Positions 27,547 through 37,065 of a stretch of 64,000 nucleotides of DNA are shown here, piece after piece; positions within the stretch are counted from its first letter, which is position 1; each line of letters begins with the position of its first letter. Where the stretch lies: positions 5,378-69,377 of the forward strand of contig JAPYUT010000012.1 in assembly GCA_029940475.1 (NCBI GenBank), written 5' to 3'. The stretch comes from Verrucomicrobiales bacterium. GTDB taxonomy: Bacteria > Verrucomicrobiota > Verrucomicrobiia > Verrucomicrobiales > DEV007. Below the pieces are notes generated by a model. The model made no database searches. It saw only the letters and a list, made by a program, of their open reading frames with translations, and was not told the origin of the DNA. The position numbers and the translations under genes are program-made.

Positions 27547-28526
27547 TGGGAGTGTTTGCCTGCCGGCTGGGTGCCGGGTTGCCAGCGGGTGCCAAATCGA
27601 ACAAGCAAGACCGGCAGCAGGCCTAAGATGATGGCGGAAAGGGCAACGGCTACCAACGCATATTCCCGGCGGGTGAGTTTTTTCAAGGGGTTCTCGTTCT
27701 CGACTGCGGTTAGATTACCAATGGTTTCACTGGACAGGTGTTTTTCATTACCGTCATGATAGTGTCCACCAAGACGCAGTGCGATCTGGCGCAGGGTGGA
27801 ACTGTCCTGCCTGGAATGTTTACCGTCAAGGAAGGTGCCGGTTGTCGGGTTGCCAATACCCACCACGAGAACGGTTTTCACTGATTTTGGCATTTTCGGC
27901 ATCCCTTTTGCAGGCACGGTATCACCGTCCGAGAGCAGGACAATAGTTGTACTCTCACGCCGCCAATTCTCGGAAAGTTCAGCGGCGAGCTCGAGCCCGT
28001 CAAAGAGATGCGTCTTACCGGATTCAAAGGCGGTGTACATATCGATACCGTCAAGGAAATTACGCACGACATCAGCGTCGCGGGTATCAACAACAACGGG
28101 CTTGGCGCCGTTGTAGACCGCTATCAGGGACAAGCGCATCTGGTCAATTGAAATGCGCTTAAAGAAGGATTCCATTAGCTCAAATGCTCGTTTACGGCGC
28201 GACTGGGAACCGTCCACCCCGGCATCTTCAAGCTTCATGCTGGGTGAAACATCAAGCACGATCACAATATGCTGGATCTCGGATTCCTCGACGGTTTTTG
28301 CCTTGTAAACCTTAGGGTTTATTTCAAGCAGGGTAAGAAGTCCCCAGCCGGCGGCAGCGAGGGAGAGGCATCTTGCAAAGGGTGCGCCCCGTGCCCACAG
28401 CGCGGGCTTTTCCGAGGGGCCGAAAGCGAGCAGGGAAATCCGGGAAATCCGTGTCGCATGCAGCAATTCACTGCCCAGTGCGATAACGAGCACGGCCACG
28501 AAAGCTATTTCGGGCGGGCTTACCAT
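27543..28526 (-). CDS. von Willebrand factor A membrane protein (BatB-like)
   Basis: 327 residues: an N-terminal span at about 5-22, another hydrophobic stretch at 52-66, a VWA domain at about 85-265 and a C-terminal span at about 290-312. The MIDAS metal site is DVSPSMKLED with a later TAFESGKTH and LLSDGD. This is the BatB pattern, a periplasmic VWA domain between membrane anchors. It overlaps the start of the RND gene by four bases and the upstream VWA gene by seven. Confidence 0.88.
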   Translation of the reverse strand: MVSPPEIAFVAVLVIALGSELLHATRISRISLLAFGPSEKPALWARGAPFARCLSLAAAGWGLLTLLEINPKVYKAKTVEESEIQHIVIVLDVSPSMKLEDAGVDGSQSRRKRAFELMESFFKRISIDQMRLSLIAVYNGAKPVVVDTRDADVVRNFLDGIDMYTAFESGKTHLFDGLELAAELSENWRRESTTIVLLSDGDTVPAKGMPKMPKSVKTVLVVGIGNPTTGTFLDGKHSRQDSSTLRQIALRLGGHYHDGNEKHLSSETIGNLTAVENENPLKKLTRREYALVAVALSAIILGLLPVLLVRFGTRWQPGTQPAGKHSQ

Positions 28527-29440
28527 GGTGTGTAACGCAAGCCTGTCAGGCTTAGCAGGAAGAGCCCGAGCACGGCGCTGCCGGCAATGGCGTAGGGTTT
28601 GAAATTGTCCATTGATTCCGCCGCAATTTTCTCGACCCCGGTTTTTTGCATCTCGTCAATGCGCCTGAAGATGGTGGTAAGTGCTTCCGGGTCGCCGGCG
28701 GCGAATACATCACCGCCGGTGCGTCCCGCAATTGTCAGCAACTGTGCCGGTGGAGCACCCGGGGCAACGTGGATGGCGTAGACTGTGATCTCGTTGGCTG
28801 CCAGCTTGGCGGCGATCTCGGTATCGCGACCGCCGCTCAGGTCGGCACTATAGCCGTCGGAGACAAGGATAATTAAACGATCTCCATCTTCACGCTCGAC
28901 AAGCAGCTTGAGGCATTCTTCAAGGGCCATGCCGATCTTTGTGCCGCCGCGGAACCAGATCGGCAGTCGTTTGGGACCGAGAAACTCTGTGGCATATCCA
29001 AAGGCCGAGGGGTCTGAAGTGAGGCGAATCCAGTGGAGGAAATGATCCCCGAAGACAGTCAACCCGAAGGCGTCGCTTTCGCGGTAGTTGATGAATTCAT
29101 TAATGGCTGACATTGCCGCATCATAGCGGTTGCCGTCCCCGAAGGGGGCTGTCATGCTGCCGGAGACATCGAGAGCGAACTGGATATTGGTGAGCTTTTT
29201 CTTGGTCTGCGGCTCAGAGAGCTGCTGGGGGCCGGCGAGCAGGAGGATCGCGATTGCGAGCAGCAAGGCCGGCAGCGAGGATGTGAAATTGAGAACTATT
29301 CCCCAGATTTTCCGACGCGGATGAGAGCCGCCGTCCACCGGTATTGCCACGTGGTGGCCGGCACCACCTCCGCGCCAGATCCAGATTAATAATCCGGCGG
29401 GGATTGCAAGAGCTACAAGCAGCAGAGGGTAGGCAAACAT
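28520..29440 (-). CDS. von Willebrand factor A membrane protein (BatA-like)
   Basis: 306 residues with an N-terminal span (about 4-23), a second at about 52-69, a VWA domain (about 85-265) and a last span at about 282-300. The MIDAS motif DVSGSM is complete, with RGGTKIGMALEE and LVSDGYSAD supplying the other metal-site positions. The N-terminal spans plus VWA plus C-terminal span are the BatA arrangement. It follows the DUF4381-like gene after nine bases and overlaps the BatB-like gene by seven. Confidence 0.9.
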   Translation of the reverse strand: MFAYPLLLVALAIPAGLLIWIWRGGGAGHHVAIPVDGGSHPRRKIWGIVLNFTSSLPALLLAIAILLLAGPQQLSEPQTKKKLTNIQFALDVSGSMTAPFGDGNRYDAAMSAINEFINYRESDAFGLTVFGDHFLHWIRLTSDPSAFGYATEFLGPKRLPIWFRGGTKIGMALEECLKLLVEREDGDRLIILVSDGYSADLSGGRDTEIAAKLAANEITVYAIHVAPGAPPAQLLTIAGRTGGDVFAAGDPEALTTIFRRIDEMQKTGVEKIAAESMDNFKPYAIAGSAVLGLFLLSLTGLRYTPW

Positions 29441-29449
29441 TCTATGTGC

Positions 29450-30256
29450 TCAGTCCTTGTCGTGCGTGTTTTCGATGGCGCTGCGGTAGGGATCGAGCAG
29501 GGTGTTGAGATCAACCGGGGATTGCGGGTTTGGGTGATGGAGCCAGCGTTCAAACTGCTCGAGAAGCATCGCGGCATCCTTGTGTTTGCGGATCTTTGCC
29601 AGTGCCGTGGCGGGAGATTCGCAGTGGAGGTCAAGGCGCTCGCGCCAGAAACCCAGGAGTGAACGTTCCAGTTCGGCCTGCCCGGTTGTGTCGAGTGTGC
29701 CGTCACGGGCAGCTTGAAGGAGGGGATACAGGCGATCTGCAAGGGTCTGCGGCTGCAAGGGACCCGTATTTCCCTGCGGATTTTTTTTTCTATTCAGTAA
29801 CAGTAGCACAAGCGGGCACAGGCCCCAGATGATGCCTGCAGCAATCAACAATGTCCTGTATCCACCGACTTTTGGCAGTTGGCCGGGAGCTGGCTGGTTG
29901 GGTCTCAGGCGATCTACAGGGAGAGTGCCATCAAAGCGCACGGGTAGTGTGGGCAGGCCATCGGTTGTTGTCCCGTCCTTGCGCTGCAGGTAGTTACAGA
30001 GGTTAAAATCACCGGCTTCAAGGCCGCAGTAGCTCAGGTCATATCGGAAGGAGCTGCCGTGAGGACGGGTGGCAGTGATGCGGACAATAATTTCAGTGTC
30101 TTGCTGTATTGGTTTTGGCTCAAGTGCGCTTCCGGGAAGAATGAGATCAAAGATCTGGCTATACAGACCGACGGGACTTGCCCGTGTCTCATTTACGGCT
30201 TGCACCTGTGGTGCAGCTGTAATGATAGCCGCGACAAAGAATAGTGGAATTTTCAT
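29450..30256 (-). CDS. Single-span DUF4381-like protein of the Bat-like operon
   Basis: From ATG 30256 (MKIPLFFVAA) it has 268 residues: signal peptide 1-20, a periplasmic part of about 110 residues with Cys78 and Cys87 that could form a disulphide, a span at about 135-155, and a cytoplasmic tail of about 110 residues that is helical and holds LLGFWRERLDLH. In MoxR/DUF58 operons this place is usually taken by a DUF4381 or BatD-type protein with the same layout; the assignment is by position and architecture. Only one base separates it from the DUF58 stop codon (TGACATG), so translation is likely coupled. Confidence 0.72.
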   Translation of the reverse strand: MKIPLFFVAAIITAAPQVQAVNETRASPVGLYSQIFDLILPGSALEPKPIQQDTEIIVRITATRPHGSSFRYDLSYCGLEAGDFNLCNYLQRKDGTTTDGLPTLPVRFDGTLPVDRLRPNQPAPGQLPKVGGYRTLLIAAGIIWGLCPLVLLLLNRKKNPQGNTGPLQPQTLADRLYPLLQAARDGTLDTTGQAELERSLLGFWRERLDLHCESPATALAKIRKHKDAAMLLEQFERWLHHPNPQSPVDLNTLLDPYRSAIENTHDKD

Positions 30257-30257
30257 G

Positions 30258-31121
30258 TCAACGTGGACCCCGGCCAAACAGTGAACGTGACTTAAAGAAG
30301 TTACGCAATTTGTGGACAATCCGCTCGTTGGTGAACAAGGCCAGGTGGTCAATGCCCCCTCGGTTCAGTTTTTCGGTAATTGATTCAGGACTTGTGCTGC
30401 CGATATTGTTCCTGGCAATGGCATGCACTCCGGTTTCTGCTTCGCGGATACGCATGAAGCCCGTTCCCTTCAGTGTGGTTTCTGCCGGATCGATTAGTTG
30501 CAGGGCAACACAGTCATGTCTTTGTGCGGCCAGCTTGAGTGCTGGCAGGGCGCCGGGATCGTGCAGGTCAGAGAGAGTGATGATTAATGCGCGGCTGGGA
30601 AGGCTCGGGATGAGTCTGGTGAGTTTATTGCCGAGCTGGGTTTGTTCATCCATTCGATAATGACGCAGTCGATGTAACCATTGCAGGATGCGGTCTTGCG
30701 AAAGGCTGGGCTTGATGAACAGGTCCCGATCGCCGATCCCGACCACGCCTACCGGGCTGATGCGGTTGAGAGCGGCAAAAGCAATGCCGCCGGCGATCTG
30801 CAAGGCTTGGGCATATTTACTGAGGTGACCGGAAGTAATTGTCATGGAGGCAGAAGTGTCAATCAAGAGATAGACGGGCATGCGTTTCGGAGTCTCGTAT
30901 TCCTTGACGTGGAACTTTCCGGTCCGCGCAGTAATGCGCCAGTCGATGGACTTGATTGGATCGCCAATCTCGTAGCGGCGCGACTGTACATATTCAATTC
31001 CGGAACCGAGAAAAGGAGAGCGGTCGCTACCGTAGCCCAGGTCATCGGCCAGTTTTTTAACCGCGATCAGGAATTGTCGCGAGTCGAGCGGATCGCAGGT
31101 CTCAAGGCAATATTGTTGCAT
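30258..31121 (-). CDS. DUF58 family protein
   Basis: 287 residues, no transmembrane span, so cytoplasmic or peripheral. The DUF58 signature is YEIGDPIKSIDWRITART near residues 50-67, and it is followed by a VWA-like metal site DTSASM. DUF58 proteins are nearly always next to MoxR ATPases, with which they are thought to act in assembling or activating exported VWA proteins. Here moxR ends 42 bases upstream and the DUF4381-like gene starts one base downstream. Many DUF58 proteins carry two N-terminal spans; this is the short soluble form. Confidence 0.9.
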   Translation of the reverse strand: MQQYCLETCDPLDSRQFLIAVKKLADDLGYGSDRSPFLGSGIEYVQSRRYEIGDPIKSIDWRITARTGKFHVKEYETPKRMPVYLLIDTSASMTITSGHLSKYAQALQIAGGIAFAALNRISPVGVVGIGDRDLFIKPSLSQDRILQWLHRLRHYRMDEQTQLGNKLTRLIPSLPSRALIITLSDLHDPGALPALKLAAQRHDCVALQLIDPAETTLKGTGFMRIREAETGVHAIARNNIGSTSPESITEKLNRGGIDHLALFTNERIVHKLRNFFKSRSLFGRGPR

Positions 31122-31163
31122 AAGCGATGGCGGGTATTGGTTGTGCCCGGTGGCGGGGGTGCG

Positions 31164-32141
31164 CTACCCCATTTCCTTGAGAATCTCATCAAGCACATCG
31201 GCACTGGTTAGCCCTTCGGCAAGTGCTTCGTAGTTTAGGCGGAGACGGTGCAGGAGAACATCTTCGGCCAAAGCGAACAGATCATCCGGGATGGCGTAAT
31301 CACGACCATGGATCAACGCCCGTGCCCGGGCACCCTTAATCAGGGAAATTCCGGCACGTGGACTACCGCCAAGTTCGATGTGTGGATGGACGCGTGTGCG
31401 GCCAACCAACTCAACAACGTGTTTGATAAAGACTTCACTGATGTGAATCCGGTGCACGGCATCAATGATGTCGTTAAGGTCTTCCGCATCGCCGACAGGC
31501 TCCTCAGGCACAATGTCAAACTCGGTATTGGCAACCGCGCCGCGGCCTTCTTTTTGAACACCGAGTTTCAAGTTACGCCTGAGGATTTCCTCTTCTTCAT
31601 CCACTGCCGGGTAGTTCAGGCGATGACACAGCATGAAACGGTCGAGTTGTGCCTCGGGAAGCTCAAAGGTGCCGCTTTGTTCAATCGGGTTCTGGGTGGC
31701 TATGACCAGGAAGGGCACCGGCAGGCGGTAGGTCTCATCACCCAGGGTAACCTTGCGCTCCTGCATCGCTTCAAGCAGCGCACCCTGAACCTTCGGTGCC
31801 GCGCGATTAATTTCGTCGGCAAGTAAAAGATTGGTAAAAACAGGACCCTTGCGGGTAGTGAAGGTTGCCGTTGACTGGTCGAGGATTTCCGAGCCGAGAA
31901 TATCCGATGGCAGCAGGTCAACGGTAAACTGGATACGTGAGAAATCGAGGTGTATTGCCTTGCCCAGTGCGTTGACCAGCAGCGTTTTTGCAAGGCCGGG
32001 CATGCCCTGCAGCAGGATGTGTCCACTGGTGAAAAGTGCTATCAACAGCCTTTCAACGACTTGATCCTGGCCAACGACGACCGTTCCGACACGCGTGCGG
32101 ATTGCCTGAATAAATTCCGTAAATTTTTCCGTTTTATCCAT
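31164..32141 (-). CDS. moxR: MoxR-family AAA+ ATPase
   Basis: 325 residues from ATG 32141 (MDKTEKF). Walker A is GMPGLAKT, Walker B LLADEINRA, the sensor 1 region ATQNPIEQSGTFELPEAQLDRF is the MoxR hallmark (shown by its ends), and the C-terminal lid holds the sensor 2 stretch GGSPRAGISL. These ATPases act as chaperones for VWA-containing partners. It is the first gene of the Bat-like operon and starts 45 bases after gltA. A nine-codon longer start at 32168 exists but lacks family support. Confidence 0.95.
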   Translation of the reverse strand: MDKTEKFTEFIQAIRTRVGTVVVGQDQVVERLLIALFTSGHILLQGMPGLAKTLLVNALGKAIHLDFSRIQFTVDLLPSDILGSEILDQSTATFTTRKGPVFTNLLLADEINRAAPKVQGALLEAMQERKVTLGDETYRLPVPFLVIATQNPIEQSGTFELPEAQLDRFMLCHRLNYPAVDEEEEILRRNLKLGVQKEGRGAVANTEFDIVPEEPVGDAEDLNDIIDAVHRIHISEVFIKHVVELVGRTRVHPHIELGGSPRAGISLIKGARARALIHGRDYAIPDDLFALAEDVLLHRLRLNYEALAEGLTSADVLDEILKEMG

Positions 32142-32185
32142 AGGACAGCCGGTCCTTATTGAGGGCAACAGGGGGATCCGCGCCG

Positions 32186-33313
32186 CTAATCGCGTTCGTT
32201 GATTGGCTGGATTACCGGACGGGAGTCGGGGCCGGTGTAATCGGTAAGCGGACGATAGAGGCGGTTGTCATCGAGTTGTTCCAGAACCTGTGCAGTCCAG
32301 CCTGCAGCACGACTGATAGCGAAGATTGGTGTAAACAGGTCGGTGGGAATGCCCAGGCTGTAATATACGGTTGCCGAGTAAAAATCGACGTTGGCGTTGA
32401 GGCCTTTGCGCTCTTTCATGATCGCAGCGATACGCTCGGACATGTTTATCCATTTTGGATCACCCAGTTCCTCGGTGAGCTTAATTGCCATCTTGCGCAA
32501 ATGAGGTGCCCGGGGGTCGAGCACCTTGTAAACGCGGTGACCGATGCCCATTATTTTTTCCTTACGTTCAAGCTTGCCCTCGACATACGCATCAACCGCC
32601 TCCTCAGAGCCGATTTCCTCGAGCATATGGATAACGCCTTCGTTGGCACCGCCATGCAGCGGTCCCTTCAGGGTGCCGATGGCTGAAGTGATTGCTGAAT
32701 AGATATCGCTGAGCGTTGCAATGGTTACCCGCGAACTGAAGGTTGAAGCATTCATGCCATGGTCAGCGTGCAGGATATATGCAACATCAAGGGTTTTTGC
32801 GGCATCCGCTGAGGGCTCTTCTCCGTTAATGAGATAGAGGAAGTGGGCGGCCTCGCTTAAGTCTGGATGCGGCTCAATAATATCGAGTCCCTGCCGTGCG
32901 CGGTGATAACCGGCGACAATGAGCGGGATTTTGGCGACAATTGCCAGTGAGCGATCCTCATTAAGTTCACGATCCTGATACTTGCCGCGGGTATCATAAA
33001 GTCCGAGCATGGATACCCCGGTACGCACCACGTCCATTGGACCGGCATCTTTGGGTGCTGTCTTTAGAAAATTGATGATGCCCTCGGGCAGGTTGCGGTG
33101 ACTTCGCAGGGTAGCAGTGAGGGCGTCAAGTTCGGTGCGGTTTGGCAGTTTTCCCCGGTGCAGTAAATGCACGACTTCTTCAAAATTGGCAGCCCCGACC
33201 AACTCATCAATCGTATAGCCGAGGTAAGAAAGATTTCCTTCAGAACCCACCACGTTACTGAGTTTGGATTCGTTGGCGATGATACCTTCAAGTCCTTTCG
33301 CTACTACTGCCAT
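32186..33313 (-). CDS. gltA: Citrate synthase
   Basis: Condenses oxaloacetate and acetyl-CoA. 375 residues, the compact type. Active-site residues lie in LHADHGMNAST (first His), LKGPLHGGANE (second His), MGIGHRVYKVLDPRA, and the catalytic Asp within NANVDFYSATVYY. It precedes moxR by 45 bases in the same direction, though they have no evident shared job. With sucD and sucC upstream it forms a small TCA block. Confidence 0.95.
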   Translation of the reverse strand: MAVVAKGLEGIIANESKLSNVVGSEGNLSYLGYTIDELVGAANFEEVVHLLHRGKLPNRTELDALTATLRSHRNLPEGIINFLKTAPKDAGPMDVVRTGVSMLGLYDTRGKYQDRELNEDRSLAIVAKIPLIVAGYHRARQGLDIIEPHPDLSEAAHFLYLINGEEPSADAAKTLDVAYILHADHGMNASTFSSRVTIATLSDIYSAITSAIGTLKGPLHGGANEGVIHMLEEIGSEEAVDAYVEGKLERKEKIMGIGHRVYKVLDPRAPHLRKMAIKLTEELGDPKWINMSERIAAIMKERKGLNANVDFYSATVYYSLGIPTDLFTPIFAISRAAGWTAQVLEQLDDNRLYRPLTDYTGPDSRPVIQPINERD

Positions 33314-33476
33314 ATGTGCTTTTTCATTAACGGATTGATCAGCCGTGGGGTTTCCATTCGAGGGGCGGGGGCGAGAAGTTTAGCGGAAGGAGAGACAGTT
33401 GGCAAAGGGCTTTTCCCCTGGAGCCCGTTCAGGGAACCGTGGGCTTTACGCAGGAAGGGCCATTAATATCCCGAAT

Positions 33477-33515
33477 CAACCGGGGGCAAGGCATTTTTGG
33501 CTGGCAGCCCGGTTG
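33477..33515 (-). repeat. 8-bp stem inverted repeat after sucD
   Basis: CAACCGGG at 33477-33484 and CCCGGTTG at 33508-33515 are perfect reverse complements, 25-64 bases past the sucD stop. The inner region can pair further (GGC with GCC). On the minus strand no T run follows, so it is either a weak terminator, an mRNA 3' stabiliser, or part of the gltA leader. Confidence 0.35.
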
Positions 33516-33540
33516 TGTCGCGCCTTTTTGGTTTCTGCAA

Positions 33541-34431
33541 TTATAAGAGCTTGGCTAGCGTGGCTCCCATTTCCGCAGGTGTCTGCGCAATGGCAATACC
33601 GGCATCGGCCAAAGCTTCTTTTTTTGCCGATGCCGTGCCTTTGCCCCCGGAGATGATGGCGCCGGCGTGCCCCATGCGGCGCCCTGCAGGGGCGGTGGTT
33701 CCGGCAATGAAGGCCGCGATAGGCTTGCTACAGTTGTCCTTTGCCCAGGCTGCCGCCTCTTCTTCAGCAGCGCCGCCGATTTCCCCGATCATGATGATTG
33801 ATTCGGTTTCGGGATCCTCGTTGAAAAGTTTCAGGATATCCAGATGACTGGTGCCGTTAATAGGGTCGCCACCAATGCCGATGCATGTGCTTTGGCCAAG
33901 CCCCAGTTGAGTTGTTTGCCATACGGCCTCGTAAGTAAGAGTGCCGGAACGCGATACAACGCCGACTGATCCCTTCTTGTGGATATAGCCGGGGGCGATG
34001 CCGATCCGGCACCCGCCGCTTGATTGGGGACCTTCGCCGGGAGTGACGATGCCGGGACAGTTGGGACCGATCAGGCGGGTGCTTGAACCCTCCATTGTTG
34101 CCGCGACACGCATCATGTCGGTTACAGGGATGCCCTCGGTGATTGCCACGACAAGTTCGATGCCTGCATCTACGGCTTCAAGTATTGCCTCGCCGGCAAA
34201 TGGCGGAGGGACAAAGACAGCGGACACGGTTGCCCCGGTTTCCTCAACGGCATCCTTAACGGCATTAAACACCGGTACCCTGTCTGCAAATACCTGTCCG
34301 CCTTTACCCGGCGTGACGCCGGCGACAACTTGCGTGCCGTATTCCAGGCTGAGTTTCGTGTGTTGGCCGCCAAAGCCGCCGGTGATACCCTGAATGAGAA
34401 CTTTTGTGTCTGGCTGGACGAGGATGGACAT
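33541..34431 (-). CDS. sucD: Succinate--CoA ligase subunit alpha
   Basis: With SucC it interconverts succinyl-CoA and succinate with nucleotide triphosphate formation. 296 residues. CoA-binding [37 protein letters not shown], the [10 protein letters not shown] loop, and the phospho-histidine in [15 protein letters not shown] are all conserved. It lies downstream of sucC, but unlike the common sucCD arrangement a 543-base QueD-like gene sits between them. Confidence 0.96.
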   Translation of the reverse strand: MSILVQPDTKVLIQGITGGFGGQHTKLSLEYGTQVVAGVTPGKGGQVFADRVPVFNAVKDAVEETGATVSAVFVPPPFAGEAILEAVDAGIELVVAITEGIPVTDMMRVAATMEGSSTRLIGPNCPGIVTPGEGPQSSGGCRIGIAPGYIHKKGSVGVVSRSGTLTYEAVWQTTQLGLGQSTCIGIGGDPINGTSHLDILKLFNEDPETESIIMIGEIGGAAEEEAAAWAKDNCSKPIAAFIAGTTAPAGRRMGHAGAIISGGKGTASAKKEALADAGIAIAQTPAEMGATLAKLL

Positions 34432-34471
34432 GGATTAAGTGTAGATTATGGGATGAATGTGAACGGGGATT

Positions 34472-35014
34472 TCAACGGTCCAGGTTGTTGATGGAAAGAT
34501 CTGCCCGGTGCCACCAGTTATCTGCTTCTTCGGGCAGGTACCTGTGAATTTTACTGGTCTTAAATTCAACAGTGTTGGTCGGCGTTTCCCGGATTCTTAT
34601 ACAGGTACAAATAAGATCCTCTGCTCCGGCGGTGAGGAATGCGCTCAACTTGGCAAAATAGCAGGCTGCGCGCAATTCAGTGGTTGGATCTCCCGGCGTG
34701 ATAAGCAGTTTGGGAAGAATCGCGGGCTCATGTTCGCGGAAATAGCTTATCAGGGGATCATTATCGCCGATGTGGAAGGTGTGATCGACGCAATGGTCGA
34801 TCCATTCGAACCAACGTCCCTTGGCATGGTCAAATTCGACCAGCATATTGGTTGCGGGGTTAAGTTCACTGCATGAAGCCCTGGTGATATCAGCCGTCAC
34901 TATCTCGTCGTGACCGTGCGGCACACGGCAGTTTGGAGCAGCCCCGCTGGTCAGGCGGTGTGCCATTGAGTAGCGCCGGCTAAAACGCAGGATAATATCG
35001 TGTGCCTCAGACAA
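34472..35014 (-). CDS. 6-pyruvoyl-tetrahydropterin synthase / QueD-like protein
   Basis: 180 residues of the 6-carboxytetrahydropterin synthase fold. Zinc ligands are His19 (YSMAHRL) and the CRVPHGH motif with His33 and His35, plus the active-site Cys29. DHCVDHTFHI holds the catalytic Asp/His pair and ETPTNTVEF carries the pterin-anchoring Glu. The protein is about 60 residues longer than typical QueD, with an insertion between the motifs. The start is TTG at 35014; no ATG lies upstream in frame. In queuosine synthesis this enzyme makes carboxytetrahydropterin from dihydroneopterin triphosphate. No queC, queE or folE is in the window, and its place between sucC and sucD is odd. Confidence 0.8.
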   Translation of the reverse strand: MSEAHDIILRFSRRYSMAHRLTSGAAPNCRVPHGHDEIVTADITRASCSELNPATNMLVEFDHAKGRWFEWIDHCVDHTFHIGDNDPLISYFREHEPAILPKLLITPGDPTTELRAACYFAKLSAFLTAGAEDLICTCIRIRETPTNTVEFKTSKIHRYLPEEADNWWHRADLSINNLDR

Positions 35015-35053
35015 AACGGGTATTGATTATGCGCATGCGTTGTGATGAACGAA

Positions 35054-36235
35054 TCAGGCTGCGATTGCCCTGACAGCTTTCTGTGCCGCATCGGCGAGGT
35101 CATCGGCGGCAATCAGGTTAACGCCCGACTTGGAAAGTGTTTCTTTTCCGGCCTCAACATTATTGCCTTCGAGGCGGACAACCAGGGGGATTCCCAGGTC
35201 GACCTGCTTACAGGCGGCCACTATACCGTGGGCAATCACATCACAATCCATAATCCCCCCGAAAATATTAACCAGAATACCTTTCACATTGGTGTCACCG
35301 AGTATGATCTTGAAAGCATTGGTTACCTGTTCCTCGCTCGCTCCGCCTCCGACATCGAGAAAGTTTGCAGGTTCGCCACCGTAATATTTGATGATATCCA
35401 TGGTTGCCATGGCAAGACCGGCACCATTTACAAGGCAGGCTATATTGCCATCAAGCCCGATGTAATTCAGGTTGTATTCAGAGGCAGCAACTTCGCGAGG
35501 GTCTTCCTCGGAAGTGTCGCGCATTGCCGCAATCTCCGGTTGACGGTAGAGCGCATTGTCATCAAAGCCGAATTTGGCATCAAGGGCGAGCAGTTGACCC
35601 CCAGGAGTGGTGACCAGGGGGTTGATTTCAACCATCGAGCAATCACAGGCAATAAACAGCGCATGAAGCGAATCCAGTAGCGCTGCAAATTGTCCGGCGA
35701 TATCATCCTGGAAACCGAGCCCTTCAGAAACTTCACGGATCTGGTTGTCCCCGAGGCCTGATAGCGGGTGAATGGGAACACGGAGAATTTTTTCCGGGGT
35801 TTTCTCGGCAACTTCCTCAATATTTACCCCGCCTTCCTTTGATGCGACAATGACCGGGCAGCGTCCCTCGCGATCCATCAGGATTGCGAGGTAATATTCT
35901 TTCTCGATGTCAACTGCCTCGGCAACCATCACTTTGTTGACTACCTTTCCGGATTCACCGGTTTGATGGGTGACCAGGGTCTGCCCGATCATTTTATCTG
36001 CAATCTCAGCGATCTCATCGGCGTTTCCGGAAAGATGAACACCTCCCTGAAAACCATTCTTGAAAGTTCCTTTACCGCGGCCACCGGCATGAACCTGCGC
36101 CTTGATGACGACCTGCCCGCCAATTTCGTCAGCAATGGCATGCGCCTCAGCTGCGCTTTCAGCGACCTTGCCCTTTGGCGTGGGGATATCAAATTTCGCG
36201 AAAAGTTCCTTTGCTTGATACTCGTGGATGTTCAT
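35054..36235 (-). CDS. sucC: Succinate--CoA ligase subunit beta
   Basis: ATP-grasp subunit of succinyl-CoA synthetase, 393 residues. [15 protein letters not shown] opens the protein; [15 protein letters not shown] is the nucleotide-binding loop; EINPLV and [13 protein letters not shown] bind metal, and [17 protein letters not shown] and [10 protein letters not shown] are the CoA-side signatures. Its ATG overlaps the stop of the pseudouridine synthase gene by four bases (36232-36235). Confidence 0.96.
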   Translation of the reverse strand: MNIHEYQAKELFAKFDIPTPKGKVAESAAEAHAIADEIGGQVVIKAQVHAGGRGKGTFKNGFQGGVHLSGNADEIAEIADKMIGQTLVTHQTGESGKVVNKVMVAEAVDIEKEYYLAILMDREGRCPVIVASKEGGVNIEEVAEKTPEKILRVPIHPLSGLGDNQIREVSEGLGFQDDIAGQFAALLDSLHALFIACDCSMVEINPLVTTPGGQLLALDAKFGFDDNALYRQPEIAAMRDTSEEDPREVAASEYNLNYIGLDGNIACLVNGAGLAMATMDIIKYYGGEPANFLDVGGGASEEQVTNAFKIILGDTNVKGILVNIFGGIMDCDVIAHGIVAACKQVDLGIPLVVRLEGNNVEAGKETLSKSGVNLIAADDLADAAQKAVRAIAA

Positions 36236-37020
36236 TGCTCTTTACTGGGGGGCGGCACCTTAGGGGAAGGGCAATCGGCGGTCAAGAGATGCTCAAATTC
36301 CTCTGGCACTTCTGCTTGCCATTCCCCGAATTCCGGGATCGCCATACGACGGCAGTGCAAAGCCTGACGAGGCATCAGGAGCTTGGCGGCGAGTTGCTCT
36401 GTCCAGCCGCTGAGGATAAACTCAAGGTAACAATTTTCATCAGGTCCATAGATTTTGTCCCCGACGATCGGCAATCCTGCCTGTTTGGCATGCACGCGGA
36501 TTTGATGCATACGTCCGGTTTTCGGAGATGCGCGCATCAGGGTAAAGTCACCAAGGCGTTTCAGGATTTCAAACTGCGTGCAGCAGGGTGAGCCGTCAGG
36601 ATGCGGTATTTGTTTTACCCAAATTTCGGATTTTTCCACTAACCCGGCCCGCAGGATCGGTGCGGATATGGTGAATCGGCGGCGCTTAGGCTTGCCGTGC
36701 ACCAAGGCGACATACTCTTTTTCAACCCTGCGTTTCTGCATGGCGAGGCTGAGATTGCGTGCGGTTTTCTTATTCTTGGCGACAAGGACGACGCCACTGG
36801 TTTCGCGATCGAGTCGATTGATAATGGAAAGTGCTGCCCCGTTGGCTATATCATAGGCCAGCAAGGCCTGCAGGCCGTCGAGGAGTGTCGGCGGATTCCC
36901 CGGCACACTGGGGTGAATCAGCAACGGGGCCGGCTTGTCGACAACGATGTAATCACCGGTTTCAGCAAGGACAGTGAAATCGGGATTGTGGCGAAGGTGA
37001 ATTTCAGTGACCCGCGACAA
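36232..37020 (-). CDS. RluA-family pseudouridine synthase
   Basis: It isomerises uridine to pseudouridine in rRNA or tRNA. 262 residues with the RluA core: [16 protein letters not shown], the catalytic [15 protein letters not shown] (Asp in RLDRETSG), [21 protein letters not shown] and GDKIYG. No N-terminal S4 domain. The start codon is TTG. The substrate position cannot be told from the sequence. Its end overlaps sucC. Confidence 0.9.
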   Translation of the reverse strand: MSRVTEIHLRHNPDFTVLAETGDYIVVDKPAPLLIHPSVPGNPPTLLDGLQALLAYDIANGAALSIINRLDRETSGVVLVAKNKKTARNLSLAMQKRRVEKEYVALVHGKPKRRRFTISAPILRAGLVEKSEIWVKQIPHPDGSPCCTQFEILKRLGDFTLMRASPKTGRMHQIRVHAKQAGLPIVGDKIYGPDENCYLEFILSGWTEQLAAKLLMPRQALHCRRMAIPEFGEWQAEVPEEFEHLLTADCPSPKVPPPSKEQ

Positions 37021-37065
37021 GATGCCCCGAACAAAGCACAGGGGATGTCCACTGGCCAGAGCCCG

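Noticed and set aside
30681-31211. Plus-strand frame of 176 residues across DUF58 and moxR
   Set aside because: It crosses two recognised minus-strand genes and their junction and has no domain features.
32159-32686. Plus-strand frame of 175 residues over gltA
   Set aside because: Citrate synthase motifs read on the minus strand over the same bases; the plus frame is a shadow.
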